DNA of 49,172 bases from positions 1 through 49,172 of the forward strand of contig JALOAT010000026.1 in assembly GCA_023228645.1 (NCBI GenBank), in the 5' to 3' direction. The DNA is from Gammaproteobacteria bacterium. GTDB taxonomy: Bacteria > Pseudomonadota > Gammaproteobacteria > Thiohalomonadales > Thiohalomonadaceae. A program made the translations under genes and the position numbers. Positions within the stretch are counted from its first letter, which is position 1, and each line of letters begins with the position of its first letter. The notes under the pieces are model-generated. The model had not been told where the DNA came from and ran no database searches. It saw only the letters and a program-made list of their open reading frames with translations. Below, in pieces: positions 16,438 to 24,950 of the stretch.

Positions 16438-17814
16438 ATGACGAGCACCTCGCGCCTTCTCCGCTACGGCCTGTTCATCGTGCTGGCACTGGCCGCACTG
16501 GCTTCGGCACAGACGCCGCCCGAGCGCTTCGGCGTGCGCCTGGACATCCTGGGCGCCATCGGCCCGGCCACCAGCGACTATATCCACCGCAACCTGAATC
16601 ACGCCGCCGAAGAAGGCGCCCACCTGGTCATCCTGCGCATGGACACCCCGGGCGGGCTGGACCTGGCCATGCGCGACATCATCCGCGACATCCTCGCCTC
16701 GCCGGTGCCAGTGGTGGCCTGGGTGGCGCCCAACGGCGCGCGCGCCGCCAGCGCCGGCACCTACATCCTCTATGCCAGCCACGTGGCCGCCATGGCCCCG
16801 GCCACCAACCTGGGCGCGGCCACGCCGGTGCAGATCGGCGGCGAGAACCCCTTGCCCGCGCCGGAAGAACCGGCCGGGGACAAGGAGAAAGCCAAGGAAC
16901 CCGCACCACCCAGCGGCGACGCCATGCGCCACAAAGTGGTGAACGATGCCGTGGCCTACATCCGCGGCCTGGCGCGTCTGCGCGACCGCAACGCGGACTG
17001 GGCGGAAAAGGCGGTGCGCGAGGCCGCCAGCCTGGAATCCACCCAGGCGCTGGAACTGAACGTCATCGACCTGCTGGCGACCGATCAGGACGAACTGCTG
17101 GCCAAGCTGCACGGGCGCAAGATCGAGGTGTTGGGCGAGGAACGCACGCTGGATACGGAGAACCTGCGCATCGAGGCCATGGCGCCGGACTGGCGCGCGC
17201 GCCTGCTGGCGGTGATCACCGATCCCAACGTGGCCTACATCCTCATGATCATCGGGATCTACGGCCTGATCCTGGAATTCTCCAATCCCGGCACCATCGT
17301 CGCCGGTGTGGTGGGCGCCATCTGCCTGATCCTCGCCCTGTTCGCCTTTCAGGCCCTGCCCATCAACTACGCCGGCGTGGGCCTCATCCTGCTCGGCATC
17401 GCGCTCATGGTGGGCGAGGCCTTCACGCCCAGCTTCGGCGCCCTCGGCGTGGGCGGCGTGGTGGCCTTCACCATCGGCTCGGTGATCCTCATCGACACCG
17501 ATTCACCCGGCTTCGGCATCGACCCGGCGCTCATCGGTGCAGTGGCACTCGCCAGCGCCCTGCTGTTCGGTTTCCTGCTGCACCTGTTCTTCCGCGCACG
17601 ACGCCGGCCGGTGGTGAGCGGCGCCGAGGCGCTGGTGGGCGCGGACGCCGTGGCCATGGAAGATTTCACCGACACGGGACATGTGCGCCTGCGCGGCGAG
17701 ATCTGGCGCGCCCGCACACCATCGCCGGTGCACAAGGGGCAACAGCTGCGCGTCACGCGCGTCGACGGGCTCACCGTGGAGGTGAAGCCGCACACGGAAG
17801 CCAACGGAGGTTAG
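16438..17814 (+). CDS. NfeD1b-type membrane serine protease (ClpP class)
   Basis: A 458-residue membrane protease paired with a slipin. Signal peptide at 1-24; ClpP-like domain (about 30-230) with nucleophile Ser 105 in ARAASAGTYI and likely base Lys 166 in MRHKVVND, by analogy with archaeal PH1510. Four or so membrane helices (about 255-375) follow, then a C-terminal NfeD OB-fold (390-455). Ser-Lys proteases of this type cleave the C-terminal hydrophobic region of the partner stomatin. Strong GGAGGGA Shine-Dalgarno before ATG 16438. The stop is 2 nt before the slipin start, with that gene's GGAGG inside this one. Confidence 0.93.
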   Translation: MTSTSRLLRYGLFIVLALAALASAQTPPERFGVRLDILGAIGPATSDYIHRNLNHAAEEGAHLVILRMDTPGGLDLAMRDIIRDILASPVPVVAWVAPNGARAASAGTYILYASHVAAMAPATNLGAATPVQIGGENPLPAPEEPAGDKEKAKEPAPPSGDAMRHKVVNDAVAYIRGLARLRDRNADWAEKAVREAASLESTQALELNVIDLLATDQDELLAKLHGRKIEVLGEERTLDTENLRIEAMAPDWRARLLAVITDPNVAYILMIIGIYGLILEFSNPGTIVAGVVGAICLILALFAFQALPINYAGVGLILLGIALMVGEAFTPSFGALGVGGVVAFTIGSVILIDTDSPGFGIDPALIGAVALASALLFGFLLHLFFRARRRPVVSGAEALVGADAVAMEDFTDTGHVRLRGEIWRARTPSPVHKGQQLRVTRVDGLTVEVKPHTEANGG

Positions 17815-17816
17815 CC

Positions 17817-18569
17817 ATGCTGAGTTATTTCGGAATCCTGCTGATCGGTTTTCTGGTCGTGCTGGTGATGAGCGCGATCCGCATCCTGCGCGAATACGAG
17901 CGCGGCGTGGTGTTCATGCTCGGGCGGTTCTACGCGGTGAAGGGCCCTGGCCTCATCATCCTCATCCCGGGCATCCAGCAGATGGTGCGCGTGGACCTGC
18001 GCACCATCGTCATGGACGTGCCCACCCAGGACGTGATCTCCCGCGACAACGTCTCGGTGAAGGTGAACGCCGTCATCTACTTTCGGGTGGTGGACGCCGA
18101 ACGCGCCATCATCCAGGTGGAGAACTTCTTCGAGGCCACCTCGCAATTGGCCCAGACCACGCTTCGCTCCGTGCTCGGCCAGCACGAGCTGGACGAGATG
18201 CTGGCCGAACGCGACAAGCTCAACACGGACATCCAGAACATCCTCGACGAACAGACCGACGCCTGGGGCATCAAGGTCTCCAACGTGGAGATCAAGCACG
18301 TGGACCTCGACGAATCCATGGTGCGCGCCATCGCCAAACAGGCCGAGGCCGAGCGCGTGCGCCGCGCCAAGGTGATCCACGCCGAGGGCGAGCTGCAGGC
18401 GTCACAGAAACTGCTGGAGGCGGCCAAGGTGCTGGTGCAACAACCCCAGGCCATGCAGCTGCGCTACCTGCAAACCCTCACCGACATCGCCGGCGAGAAG
18501 AATTCCACCATCGTCTTCCCGCTGCCCATGGACCTCATCGAGCCGCTGCTCAACAAGCTCAAGAAGTGA
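17817..18569 (+). CDS. Slipin/stomatin-like membrane protein (SPFH)
   Basis: A 250-residue SPFH-domain protein: one N-terminal membrane helix (about 3-22), the SPFH/Band 7 core (EYERGVVFMLGRFYAVKGPG; RDNVSVKVNAVIYFRV), and a coiled-coil C-terminus (KQAEAERVRRAKVIHAEGE). Slipins form membrane assemblies, and this one is the expected substrate or partner of the NfeD protease encoded just upstream. GGAGG Shine-Dalgarno 6 nt before ATG 17817. A much longer open frame upstream is only NfeD read out of frame. Confidence 0.94.
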   Translation: MLSYFGILLIGFLVVLVMSAIRILREYERGVVFMLGRFYAVKGPGLIILIPGIQQMVRVDLRTIVMDVPTQDVISRDNVSVKVNAVIYFRVVDAERAIIQVENFFEATSQLAQTTLRSVLGQHELDEMLAERDKLNTDIQNILDEQTDAWGIKVSNVEIKHVDLDESMVRAIAKQAEAERVRRAKVIHAEGELQASQKLLEAAKVLVQQPQAMQLRYLQTLTDIAGEKNSTIVFPLPMDLIEPLLNKLKK

Positions 18570-18570
18570 A

Positions 18571-18815
18571 GGTAAACGCGGAGGTCGCGGAGGCGCGGAG
18601 GACGCGAAGGATTGATTTGTGTATCCGCGGCTCGTGTGCGGAAAGCGGCTACCAGTCCTCCTCGTCGAGGCGGCGGCGGTGGTGATGGATCGGGAAAAGC
18701 AAGAACCACGGAGGCCACGCAGGCCACGAGGCGCGGGACGAGGTAAATAGCAGAAGATTCACCCGGGATAATTCTTCTCTGCGTCCTCCGCGCCTCCGCG
18801 TCCTCCGCGTTGTCA
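18571..18815. repeat. Composite inverted repeat J with extra nested arm
   Basis: Covers most of the 317-bp gap after the slipin gene. Left arm 18571-18612 (aggtaaacgcggaggtcgcg, then cgcggag units) begins 2 nt after the slipin stop; right arm 18771-18815 (tctgcgtcctccgcgcctcc and on). Inside lies another arm-like tract at 18697-18736 (aaaagcaagaaccacggagg, then ccacgcaggcc), so one element may have inserted into another. No gene is seen in the spacer. The promoter for the next gene probably lies at about 18820-18880; I see no convincing -35/-10 pair. Confidence 0.8.
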
Positions 18816-18886
18816 TCGGTTAAGGCCCTATTCCCTAGTGATACACTCTGGTAATATGCGGCGCCGGTGAAACGCGCGAGTCAGTG

Positions 18887-19333
18887 ATGGACGAGAACGA
18901 ATTCAAGATCGCCTACCACGACGTGAACGAGCGTCCTTGCCCGTTCGGCAAGGCCTTGCTCACCCGTTGCGCGCAATGTTCGCGTGCGCAGAAGGTGCTC
19001 ATCGCCGAGCGTGAGGCCGTCACCTGTCTGTCCCCTGCCGCCTACAGCCGATGCGCGACTTTCATCCCGGCCTGGCGCAGCAAGGCGCTTTTCGCGCTCA
19101 GGCTCACCCACGTGAGCGACAAGCTGCCCCATGGCAAGGAGATCAAGGTGCAATGCGGCGGCCTGCGCGGCCTGGCCCAGGCCATGGCCGACGCGGCCCC
19201 GGTCATCGACATCCACGCCCTGCTCGAGCGCGCCCTCGCCCGCTTCGGCGACCCCGACCGCCTGCCCTATCCCGATATGATGAAGAGCGTCGTCAGCTAT
19301 CAGCCGCGCCGGAAAAAAAAGCCGTTGACCTGA
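18887..19333 (+). CDS. Cys-rich conserved hypothetical protein
   Basis: A 148-residue soluble protein with six cysteines, five of them close together: Cys 18, 28, 31, 47 and 56 (RPCPFGKALLTRCAQC, then VTCLSP and SRC), plus Cys 90. The spacing could hold a zinc or Fe-S centre, but I recognise no named family. The C-terminal half is helical and the tail is basic (PRRKKKPLT). Start may be GTG 18884 or ATG 18887, adjacent and in frame; neither has a clear Shine-Dalgarno. It is isolated between elements J and K. Confidence 0.75.
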   Translation: MDENEFKIAYHDVNERPCPFGKALLTRCAQCSRAQKVLIAEREAVTCLSPAAYSRCATFIPAWRSKALFALRLTHVSDKLPHGKEIKVQCGGLRGLAQAMADAAPVIDIHALLERALARFGDPDRLPYPDMMKSVVSYQPRRKKKPLT

Positions 19334-19505
19334 CAACGCGGAGGACGCGGAGGCGCGGAGAAAAACATCCACGAATGAACGTCACATGGCTTCGCGTGGA
19401 CCACGCCCCCGCTCAAGGTCACGTGGCAAAACCGTGATGGTCCAACGCGCCGCAGACACGCGAGGCCCCTCATCTTTCAACTCTCCGCGTCCTCCGCGTC
19501 ATCCC
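19332..19505. repeat. Composite inverted repeat K
   Basis: In the convergent gap between the Cys-rich gene and the ZIP transporter. The left arm 19332-19366 starts at the stop codon itself (tgacaacgcggaggacgcgg); right arm 19473-19505 (ctctccgcgtcctccgcgtc). The spacer of about 100 bp includes an imperfect palindrome near cacatggcttcgcgtgg and ggtcacgtgg. Confidence 0.82.
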
Positions 19506-19518
19506 ATGCAGATTTCAA

Positions 19519-20310
19519 TCACTGCGCCAGCACCACATCCAGGAACATCATCACCACGAAGCCGACCATGACACCGCCGGTGGCTTCCTTCTGAAATCCC
19601 TTGCGGTGGGTCTCCGGGATGATCTCGTCGCTGATGACGTAGATCATCGCGCCGGCGGCCAGCGCCAGCATCCACGGCAGCAGCATGCCTGCCACCGTCA
19701 CCACGCCCGCGCCCAGCAGGCCGCCCACCGGTTCCACTAGGCCGGTCAGCAACGCGACCAGAAAGGCCTGCCCGCGCCGGTAGCCTTCCGCGGCCAGGGC
19801 CAGCGCGACCACCAGGCCCTCCGGCATGTTTTGCAGGCCGATGCCGATGGCGAGCGCCAGCCCACTGCCCGTGTTGCCGCCGGCGAAACCCACGCCTACT
19901 GAAAGTCCTTCCGGGAAGTTGTGGATGGTGATGGCGATGACGAACAGCCAGATACGGCGCAATTTGTGTGGATCGGCACCCTCGGGGCCGGCGATGAAGT
20001 GCTCGTGCGGAAGCCAGCGATCGGCACCGTAAAACACCAGGCCGCCGCAAAGAAAACCGGCGATCACCACCGTCACAGCGAGCGGCGCCGCCCCGAAGCG
20101 CGCCATGCCTTCGGCCAGCGCTGGATTGAGCAGCGAGAAAAACGCCGCCGCCAGCATCACGCCGGCACCAAAGCCGAGCATCATGTCCTGCACGCGCGCA
20201 CGGATGTCACGCAACAGAAAGATCGGCAGCGCGCCCGCGCCTGTGGCGAGGCCGGCGATCAAACTCGCCAGCACACCGGCGGCGAAAGGCGAGGTAACCA
20301 CATCATCCAT
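19519..20310 (-). CDS. ZIP family metal transporter
   Basis: A 263-residue inner-membrane permease for divalent metals (zinc or similar) with about eight helices. The metal-site signature is HNFPEGLSVGVGF (His 130 to Glu 134) in TM4, and QNMPEGLVVALALAAEG (160-176) in TM5. The cytoplasmic loop is short with few histidines (HEHFIAGPEGADPHK). ATG 20310 has GGAGCC about 7 nt upstream. No Zur-like operator was recognised upstream. Divergent from the six-BON gene, sharing a 154-bp control region. Confidence 0.92.
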   Translation of the reverse strand: MDDVVTSPFAAGVLASLIAGLATGAGALPIFLLRDIRARVQDMMLGFGAGVMLAAAFFSLLNPALAEGMARFGAAPLAVTVVIAGFLCGGLVFYGADRWLPHEHFIAGPEGADPHKLRRIWLFVIAITIHNFPEGLSVGVGFAGGNTGSGLALAIGIGLQNMPEGLVVALALAAEGYRRGQAFLVALLTGLVEPVGGLLGAGVVTVAGMLLPWMLALAAGAMIYVISDEIIPETHRKGFQKEATGGVMVGFVVMMFLDVVLAQ

Positions 20311-20464
20311 AACGGCTCCACAAACCTTTGCTGTTGTTCCCGATGCCCGCGGCGCGCGTGCCTTGCAGCCGGCCGCAGCACTCGCCGGGCGTGTCGCCAA
20401 GAGTGAAACAGTACACTAGGTTTTGCTGAGGACGGACTCTTGCCTCGTCGAAGGATCGACGCCC

Positions 20465-21991
20465 ATGAATCTCCTCACACGTTCCGCCCTGCGGCTGGCG
20501 CCCTTGCTCACGGCGGGTGACGGGGTTGTCGTGATCGTCCTGCTCATGGCCCTGGGATGGTTCGGAACCCTCGCCGCCGCCCCGGCCGACACGGTGCCGC
20601 CCGAGGAACTCAGCCGGGCAGTCGAACGCGAGCTGCGCGCCGATCCGGTGCTGCAGGATGCCGACCTCTACGCCATCAGCCGCCACGGTGAGGTAACCCT
20701 GGGCGGTACGGTGGACCGCCTGCTGTGGCAGCGCCGCGCCGAACGCGCCGCCGAAACGGTGCGCGGTGTGCGGCATGTGGTGAACCGCATTGCCGTCATG
20801 CCGCCCTCGCACGTGCCTGATCTCGAGCTTGCCGCGGGAGCACACCGAGCGCTGGCGGCCGTGCCGGGGCTGGCACTCACGGACGTCACCGTCCAGGTCG
20901 AAAACGGGCGCGTGCAACTGGAGGGAGTCGCTGGCTCGCCAGCCATGCGTGACTGGGCCGACGAGGTGGTCGCGGGATTGATGGGCGTGCGCGAAGTGCA
21001 AAACCGCATGAGCATCGCCCCCGGCGGCGCGCGCGCGGATGCACCGCTGGTCGACGCGCTGTATCGCGCCATTGCCTTCGACGGCCTGCTGGAAGGCGAC
21101 CGCGTGCAGGTGACGGCGAGCGGCAGCCGGGCGACGTTGACCGGCGAGGTGAACAGCGCCGCGGAACGCCGCCGTGCCCGTGCGCTCGCCGCGCGGGCCG
21201 GCGCAGCGGAAGTGGATACCTCGGCGCTGGTCGTGTCGGGCGGCGTGCGCACACGCGCCACGGCAGAGCCGCCGCCGGATGCCGCCATCGAGCAGGCGGT
21301 ACGCGAGGCGCTCGCCGCCGATCCCCGCTTGCATGCGCATCGGCTGGCGGTACGGGTGCAGTCCGGCGAGGTGAAGCTGGCGGGAACCGCGCCGACCCTG
21401 GCCGAAAAGCAGCTCGCCGCGCGCGTGGCGCGCTACGTGCGCGGGGTGAGACGCGTACACGAACACGTCACGGTGACCACCACCGACGTCGGTGGGCGAG
21501 CGCTCGCGGCCCGTGCCCTCGCGGCACTGCGCGCCGATCCGTTGGTGGGCGACCAGCCCATGGCGGTCACCGTGAACAAGGACATCGCGGTGCTCACCGG
21601 CACCACCGCGACGCCCTGGCAGCGCCAGCACGCCGAGGCGGTGGTCGCCGCCGTACCGGGCATCGGCGCGGTGCACAACCAGCTGCGTGCCGGACCGCGC
21701 GCCCCCTTCGTGAGTGACAAGCCCTACGTGGGTGCACCGTTCATCGTCACCCAGACCTCGCTGCCCGCAGACAAGACCACCACCGACCAGGACGCCGCCA
21801 TTCACGAAGCCGTCGCCAGTCAGCTGCAATGGAGCGCCTTCATCGACGCGCAGGGTATCCACCTGTCGGTAAACCGCGGCGTGGCCACCCTCACCGGCCG
21901 CGTCGCCACGCCCATGCAGGCGGCGCTCGCCACTCAGGAGGCTTACGAAGGGGGCGCCCGCCTCGTAAAGAACCTGCTGGCCATCGAATGA
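20465..21991 (+). CDS. Exported protein with about six tandem BON domains
   Basis: A 508-residue protein with an N-terminal hydrophobic segment (about 17-39, LLTAGDGVVVIVLLMALGWF) that may be a signal or anchor. BON modules lie at about 45-110, 118-182, 190-252, 268-332, 340-405 and 440-508, each with a charged helix followed by a V-x-L-x-G strand (GEVTLGGTV, GRVQLEGVA, ATLTGEV, GEVKLAGTA, IAVLTGTTA, GVATLTGRV). BON domains bind phospholipid or envelope surfaces, and most proteins carry one to three. A long open frame on the opposite strand is a codon-bias shadow. Its stop overlaps the ATG of the glycosyltransferase remnant. Confidence 0.88.
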   Translation: MNLLTRSALRLAPLLTAGDGVVVIVLLMALGWFGTLAAAPADTVPPEELSRAVERELRADPVLQDADLYAISRHGEVTLGGTVDRLLWQRRAERAAETVRGVRHVVNRIAVMPPSHVPDLELAAGAHRALAAVPGLALTDVTVQVENGRVQLEGVAGSPAMRDWADEVVAGLMGVREVQNRMSIAPGGARADAPLVDALYRAIAFDGLLEGDRVQVTASGSRATLTGEVNSAAERRRARALAARAGAAEVDTSALVVSGGVRTRATAEPPPDAAIEQAVREALAADPRLHAHRLAVRVQSGEVKLAGTAPTLAEKQLAARVARYVRGVRRVHEHVTVTTTDVGGRALAARALAALRADPLVGDQPMAVTVNKDIAVLTGTTATPWQRQHAEAVVAAVPGIGAVHNQLRAGPRAPFVSDKPYVGAPFIVTQTSLPADKTTTDQDAAIHEAVASQLQWSAFIDAQGIHLSVNRGVATLTGRVATPMQAALATQEAYEGGARLVKNLLAIE

Positions 21992-22401
21992 GTCTGCAAC
22001 GAGCACCGATGGAACGGCGAGCCCGGCTCGCCGAGGCGCGGCGCCGTCACCCGCGGCTTCGTGTAGTGCAGCATGCGCAGAACTGCGGCCAGAGCACGGC
22101 GATGCTGAGAGGCGTCCGCGCGGCCCGGGCGCCCTGGGTCGCCACCCTGGACGGCGATGGTCAGAACGACCCCGGCGACATCCTGCGTCTGTACCGCCTG
22201 GCGGCGGCGCCGGAGGGCAGGGCGCCCGCGATGGTGGTCGGTTGGCGGCGCAGGCGCAACGACACGCTGGTCCGGCGCTGGTCCTCGCGCTCGATAGCGG
22301 CGGCGCTCAGCGCTCCCCGGCCAGCCACAGTCGCAGGCGCAATCCCCAGGACGTCGTATAGCCCACCTCACGGAAGCGGATGCGGCCCTCGCCGTCGATG
22401 A
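21988..22401 (+). pseudogene. Truncated family-2 glycosyltransferase remnant
   Basis: A 137-codon frame starting by ATGA overlap with the BON gene. Residues 12-100 match the middle of family-2 glycosyltransferases: RRRHPRLRVVQHAQNCGQST, then LRGVRAARAPWVATLDGDGQ with the DGDGQ/D-x-D nucleotide-sugar site, and MVVGWRRRRNDTLVRRWSSR. The N-terminal VVVPVYNE and DDGS segments and the whole C-terminal half are missing, and the tail runs into antisense of the TlpA-like gene. This looks like an internal fragment left by deletion; activity is very unlikely. Confidence 0.75.
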
Positions 22402-22801
22402 CGAAGGTGGTGGGCACGGCGCGCACGCCGAAGCGGGCCGACAGTTCGCCGCTGCCATCCACCAGCACGGGGAAGCTGAGGTTGTTTTCGTGCAGGTGCG
22501 CGGCGATCTCGCGGGCCTCACCGGACTGCATGGCCACGGTGAGCACGGGCCAGTCGCCGGCGATGGCCTGGATGGCGTCGTCTTCCAGGGCGCACACCGG
22601 GCACCAGGTGGCCCAGAAGTGCACCAGCACCGGCCGGCCACGCCACGCGCTCAGCTCCAGCCGTTCGCCATGCACGTCCAGGCCGGCCAGCGGCGGGGCC
22701 ATGCCGCTCGCCAGATTGCGCGTCTGCCAAAATCCCACGGCCATCACCACGGCGATCACCGCCAGGGTCTGCCAGAGCACGCGCAGCCATTTCCTCGACA
22801 C
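22307..22801 (-). CDS. TlpA/ResA-like membrane-anchored thioredoxin
   Basis: A 164-residue periplasmic thiol-disulfide protein held by one N-terminal helix (about 7-25). Active site CPVC (Cys 67, 70) in VHFWATWCPVC, and cis-proline in VRAVPTTFVIDGEGRI. Similar proteins reduce or protect disulfides of cytochromes or envelope proteins; the partner here is unknown. The GTG start at 22801 gives a normal anchor sequence (MSRKWLRVLW). Its 3' end overlaps the tail of the glycosyltransferase remnant. Divergent from the MgtC/DUF4010 gene. Confidence 0.9.
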   Translation of the reverse strand: MSRKWLRVLWQTLAVIAVVMAVGFWQTRNLASGMAPPLAGLDVHGERLELSAWRGRPVLVHFWATWCPVCALEDDAIQAIAGDWPVLTVAMQSGEAREIAAHLHENNLSFPVLVDGSGELSARFGVRAVPTTFVIDGEGRIRFREVGYTTSWGLRLRLWLAGER

Positions 22802-22865
22802 AGTGGTTCTCTCGTTGCTGCGGGGGCGCTTATGCTAGCCCATATTCCATTCTGTCAGGCCTGCT

Positions 22866-24128
22866 ATGGATCTGTTCCTGAATCTCGCCGTCGCCCTCGG
22901 CATCGGCCTGCTCATCGGCCTCGAGCGCGGCTGGCGCGGGCGCGACGCCTCCGAAGGCCAACGTGTGGCGGGCATCCGCACCTTTCCGCTCATCAGCCTC
23001 TCGGGCGCCCTCGCCGCCGTGCTCGCCGAGACCTACGGCGCGGGCGTGCTGGGATTCACGTTCCTCGGTTTTGCTGCGCTGGTGGTCGGCGCTCAGATGC
23101 TGCGCTCCGCGCCCCTGCATGACTACGGCATCACCACCTCGGTAGCCTCGCTGCTGACCTTTGTGCTCGGCGCCACGGCCGCTGCCGGCCACCCCGCCGC
23201 CAGCGTCGCAGTGGCCGCAGTCACGGCCATGCTGCTCGGCCTCAAACACGAGATCCACACGTGGCTTACCACCATCGAAAAGCACGAGCTGGTCGCTACC
23301 TTGAAGCTCGTGCTGATCAGTTTCGTGTTGCTGCCGGTGTTGCCCGATCAAGGTTTCGGTCCGTGGCAGGCGCTCAATCCGTTTCGGCTGTGGTGGTTCG
23401 TGGTGCTCATCACGGGCATTGGCTTCATCGGTTACTTCGCGATGAAACTGGCCGGCCAGCGCTTCGGCGCCATGCTCACGGGACTCATCGGCGGCCTCGC
23501 CTCCTCCACCGCGCTGGCGCTGAGTTTCGCGCGCCTCGCGCGCGATCAGGTGGGCACGCACACCGTGCTCGCGGCGGGCGTGGTGCTCGCCTCCACCACC
23601 ATGTTCCCGCGCATCCTGCTGGAAGTCGGTGTGGTCAATCCATCGCTGTTGCTGCGCCTGCTGCCGGTGGTACTCGCGATGGCCGCGGCTGCGGCAGGGG
23701 CCGCGTTCTGGCTTTGGCGCAAGGGCGACAAACAGGATGATGCCGGCGCGCAGCACATCGCCTTGCCCAATCCGTTCGAACTGCGGCCGGCCTTGAAGTT
23801 TGCCGGACTGCTGGCGGTCCTGATGCTGGCATCGAGGGCGGCGGTGGAATGGTTCGGCGAGCGCGGCATCTATGCGCTGGCGCTGTTGTCCGGTGCAGCG
23901 GACGTGGACGCGATCACGCTGTCCCTCGCGCAACTCGCCAGCGGCGGCCTCGACGAAACCACCGCGTTACATGGCATCGTCTTCGCCGCCATCAGCAACT
24001 CCGTCGCCAAGGGCGTGCTGGTCGGGGTGATCGGCGGCCGCGCCATGGGACGCGCCGTCGGAACTGCCTTCGCGGTGATTGCGGTTACCGGATTGGTAGT
24101 GCTGGGGATTCAGTCCGCGATGGCATGA
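22866..24128 (+). CDS. MgtC/SapB N-terminal and DUF4010 membrane protein
   Basis: A 420-residue integral membrane protein. Residues 1-130 match the MgtC/SapB region (LGIGLLIGLERGWRGRD, then VAGIRTFPLISLSGALAAVL), and the rest matches DUF4010 (GGLASSTALALSFARLARD; SGAADVDAITLSLAQL). About 12 membrane helices. Function is not established for this architecture; MgtC proper affects Mg stress and virulence, but that should not be assumed. ATG 22866 follows a poor Shine-Dalgarno. Intact. Confidence 0.9.
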   Translation: MDLFLNLAVALGIGLLIGLERGWRGRDASEGQRVAGIRTFPLISLSGALAAVLAETYGAGVLGFTFLGFAALVVGAQMLRSAPLHDYGITTSVASLLTFVLGATAAAGHPAASVAVAAVTAMLLGLKHEIHTWLTTIEKHELVATLKLVLISFVLLPVLPDQGFGPWQALNPFRLWWFVVLITGIGFIGYFAMKLAGQRFGAMLTGLIGGLASSTALALSFARLARDQVGTHTVLAAGVVLASTTMFPRILLEVGVVNPSLLLRLLPVVLAMAAAAAGAAFWLWRKGDKQDDAGAQHIALPNPFELRPALKFAGLLAVLMLASRAAVEWFGERGIYALALLSGAADVDAITLSLAQLASGGLDETTALHGIVFAAISNSVAKGVLVGVIGGRAMGRAVGTAFAVIAVTGLVVLGIQSAMA

Positions 24129-24138
24129 GGGTGGCGAG

Positions 24139-24837
24139 TCAGGCGACGTGCGCATCGGCCACATAACCGCGCCCCTTCTGCAGGACCAGATTCACGCCCG
24201 GCACCTTGTCCCGTACCGATTCGAGCACGTAGTCGTCTGCCGCATGCGAACTGCCGCGCCGCAGCGCAAAGGCGCCGGCGAACAGCCGCGCACCGGCCTT
24301 GCGCAGGCGTGCCTGGCTTTGTGTCGCGTCGGGCACGCAAACGCCGAGCGCCGTTCCACCCAGCTTGTCGGCACCGGTCACAAAGCGCTTCACCGAGTCT
24401 GTCGCCAGGGCATCCGTACCGAGATCGAACATGATCTCCGGATTCAGAAAGCCCACCCGCTCCACCGGTCCCGCCAGCCGGCGCAGTTCAACGAACAGCG
24501 AGCCATAGTCGGCCCCGGTGCCCAGGTAACGGCTCAGGGTCGGGCGGTAATACACATAGGCGAGACGATCATCTTCCAGCGCATCGGCGAAATCGAAGCC
24601 ATAGCGGGCGAACTGCGCGAGACGCCATTCGGGGCTGTCGAGCGTCACCAGCGCCGCGCGCGCGCCGCGTTTCAAGGTCTGGTGGAGAAAGTGGGCCAGC
24701 GCCACGTCCGCGGCGGTGGCCTCCGGTGCCTCGAGCAGATTGAACGTTCCGGACACCAGGCCAGGCAGCGCCTCGTCGGCGGGACGGATGCCGAAGGGCG
24801 TGAATGCATGCGACGTGCTGCCTCGGGACGTGGACAT
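24139..24837 (-). CDS. KaiC/RecA-like protein with degenerate P-loop
   Basis: A 232-residue soluble protein that resembles the RecA/KaiC ATPase core in layout: FGIRPADEALPGLVSGTFNL aligns with the strand before Walker A, then a long helix VALAHFLHQTLKRGARAALV, a TLDSPEWRLAQFARYGFDF segment like the KaiC VSFEE region, and a later FLNPEIMFDLGTDALA region. The expected GxxxxGKT is replaced by EAPEATAADVA (about 36-46), so ATP binding by the usual P-loop is doubtful. ATG 24837 has GGGAGG about 6 nt upstream, preferred over an ATG 5 codons earlier. The family call is inference. Confidence 0.7.
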   Translation of the reverse strand: MSTSRGSTSHAFTPFGIRPADEALPGLVSGTFNLLEAPEATAADVALAHFLHQTLKRGARAALVTLDSPEWRLAQFARYGFDFADALEDDRLAYVYYRPTLSRYLGTGADYGSLFVELRRLAGPVERVGFLNPEIMFDLGTDALATDSVKRFVTGADKLGGTALGVCVPDATQSQARLRKAGARLFAGAFALRRGSSHAADDYVLESVRDKVPGVNLVLQKGRGYVADAHVA

Positions 24838-24950
24838 GAACGGACCTCCCATCAGGAAACACGATAAGCGTAGTTAGCTATCGCCCACGGGCAATGAACG
24901 GCTTATACCCAAAAGAGATATACCGGGATGAATGCCGTCGGACCGGTGAA

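Noticed and set aside
20303..22006. 567-codon minus-strand frame opposite the six-BON gene
   Set aside because: The plus-strand protein has repeated BON modules and a hydrophobic N-terminus; the minus frame is compositionally a shadow.
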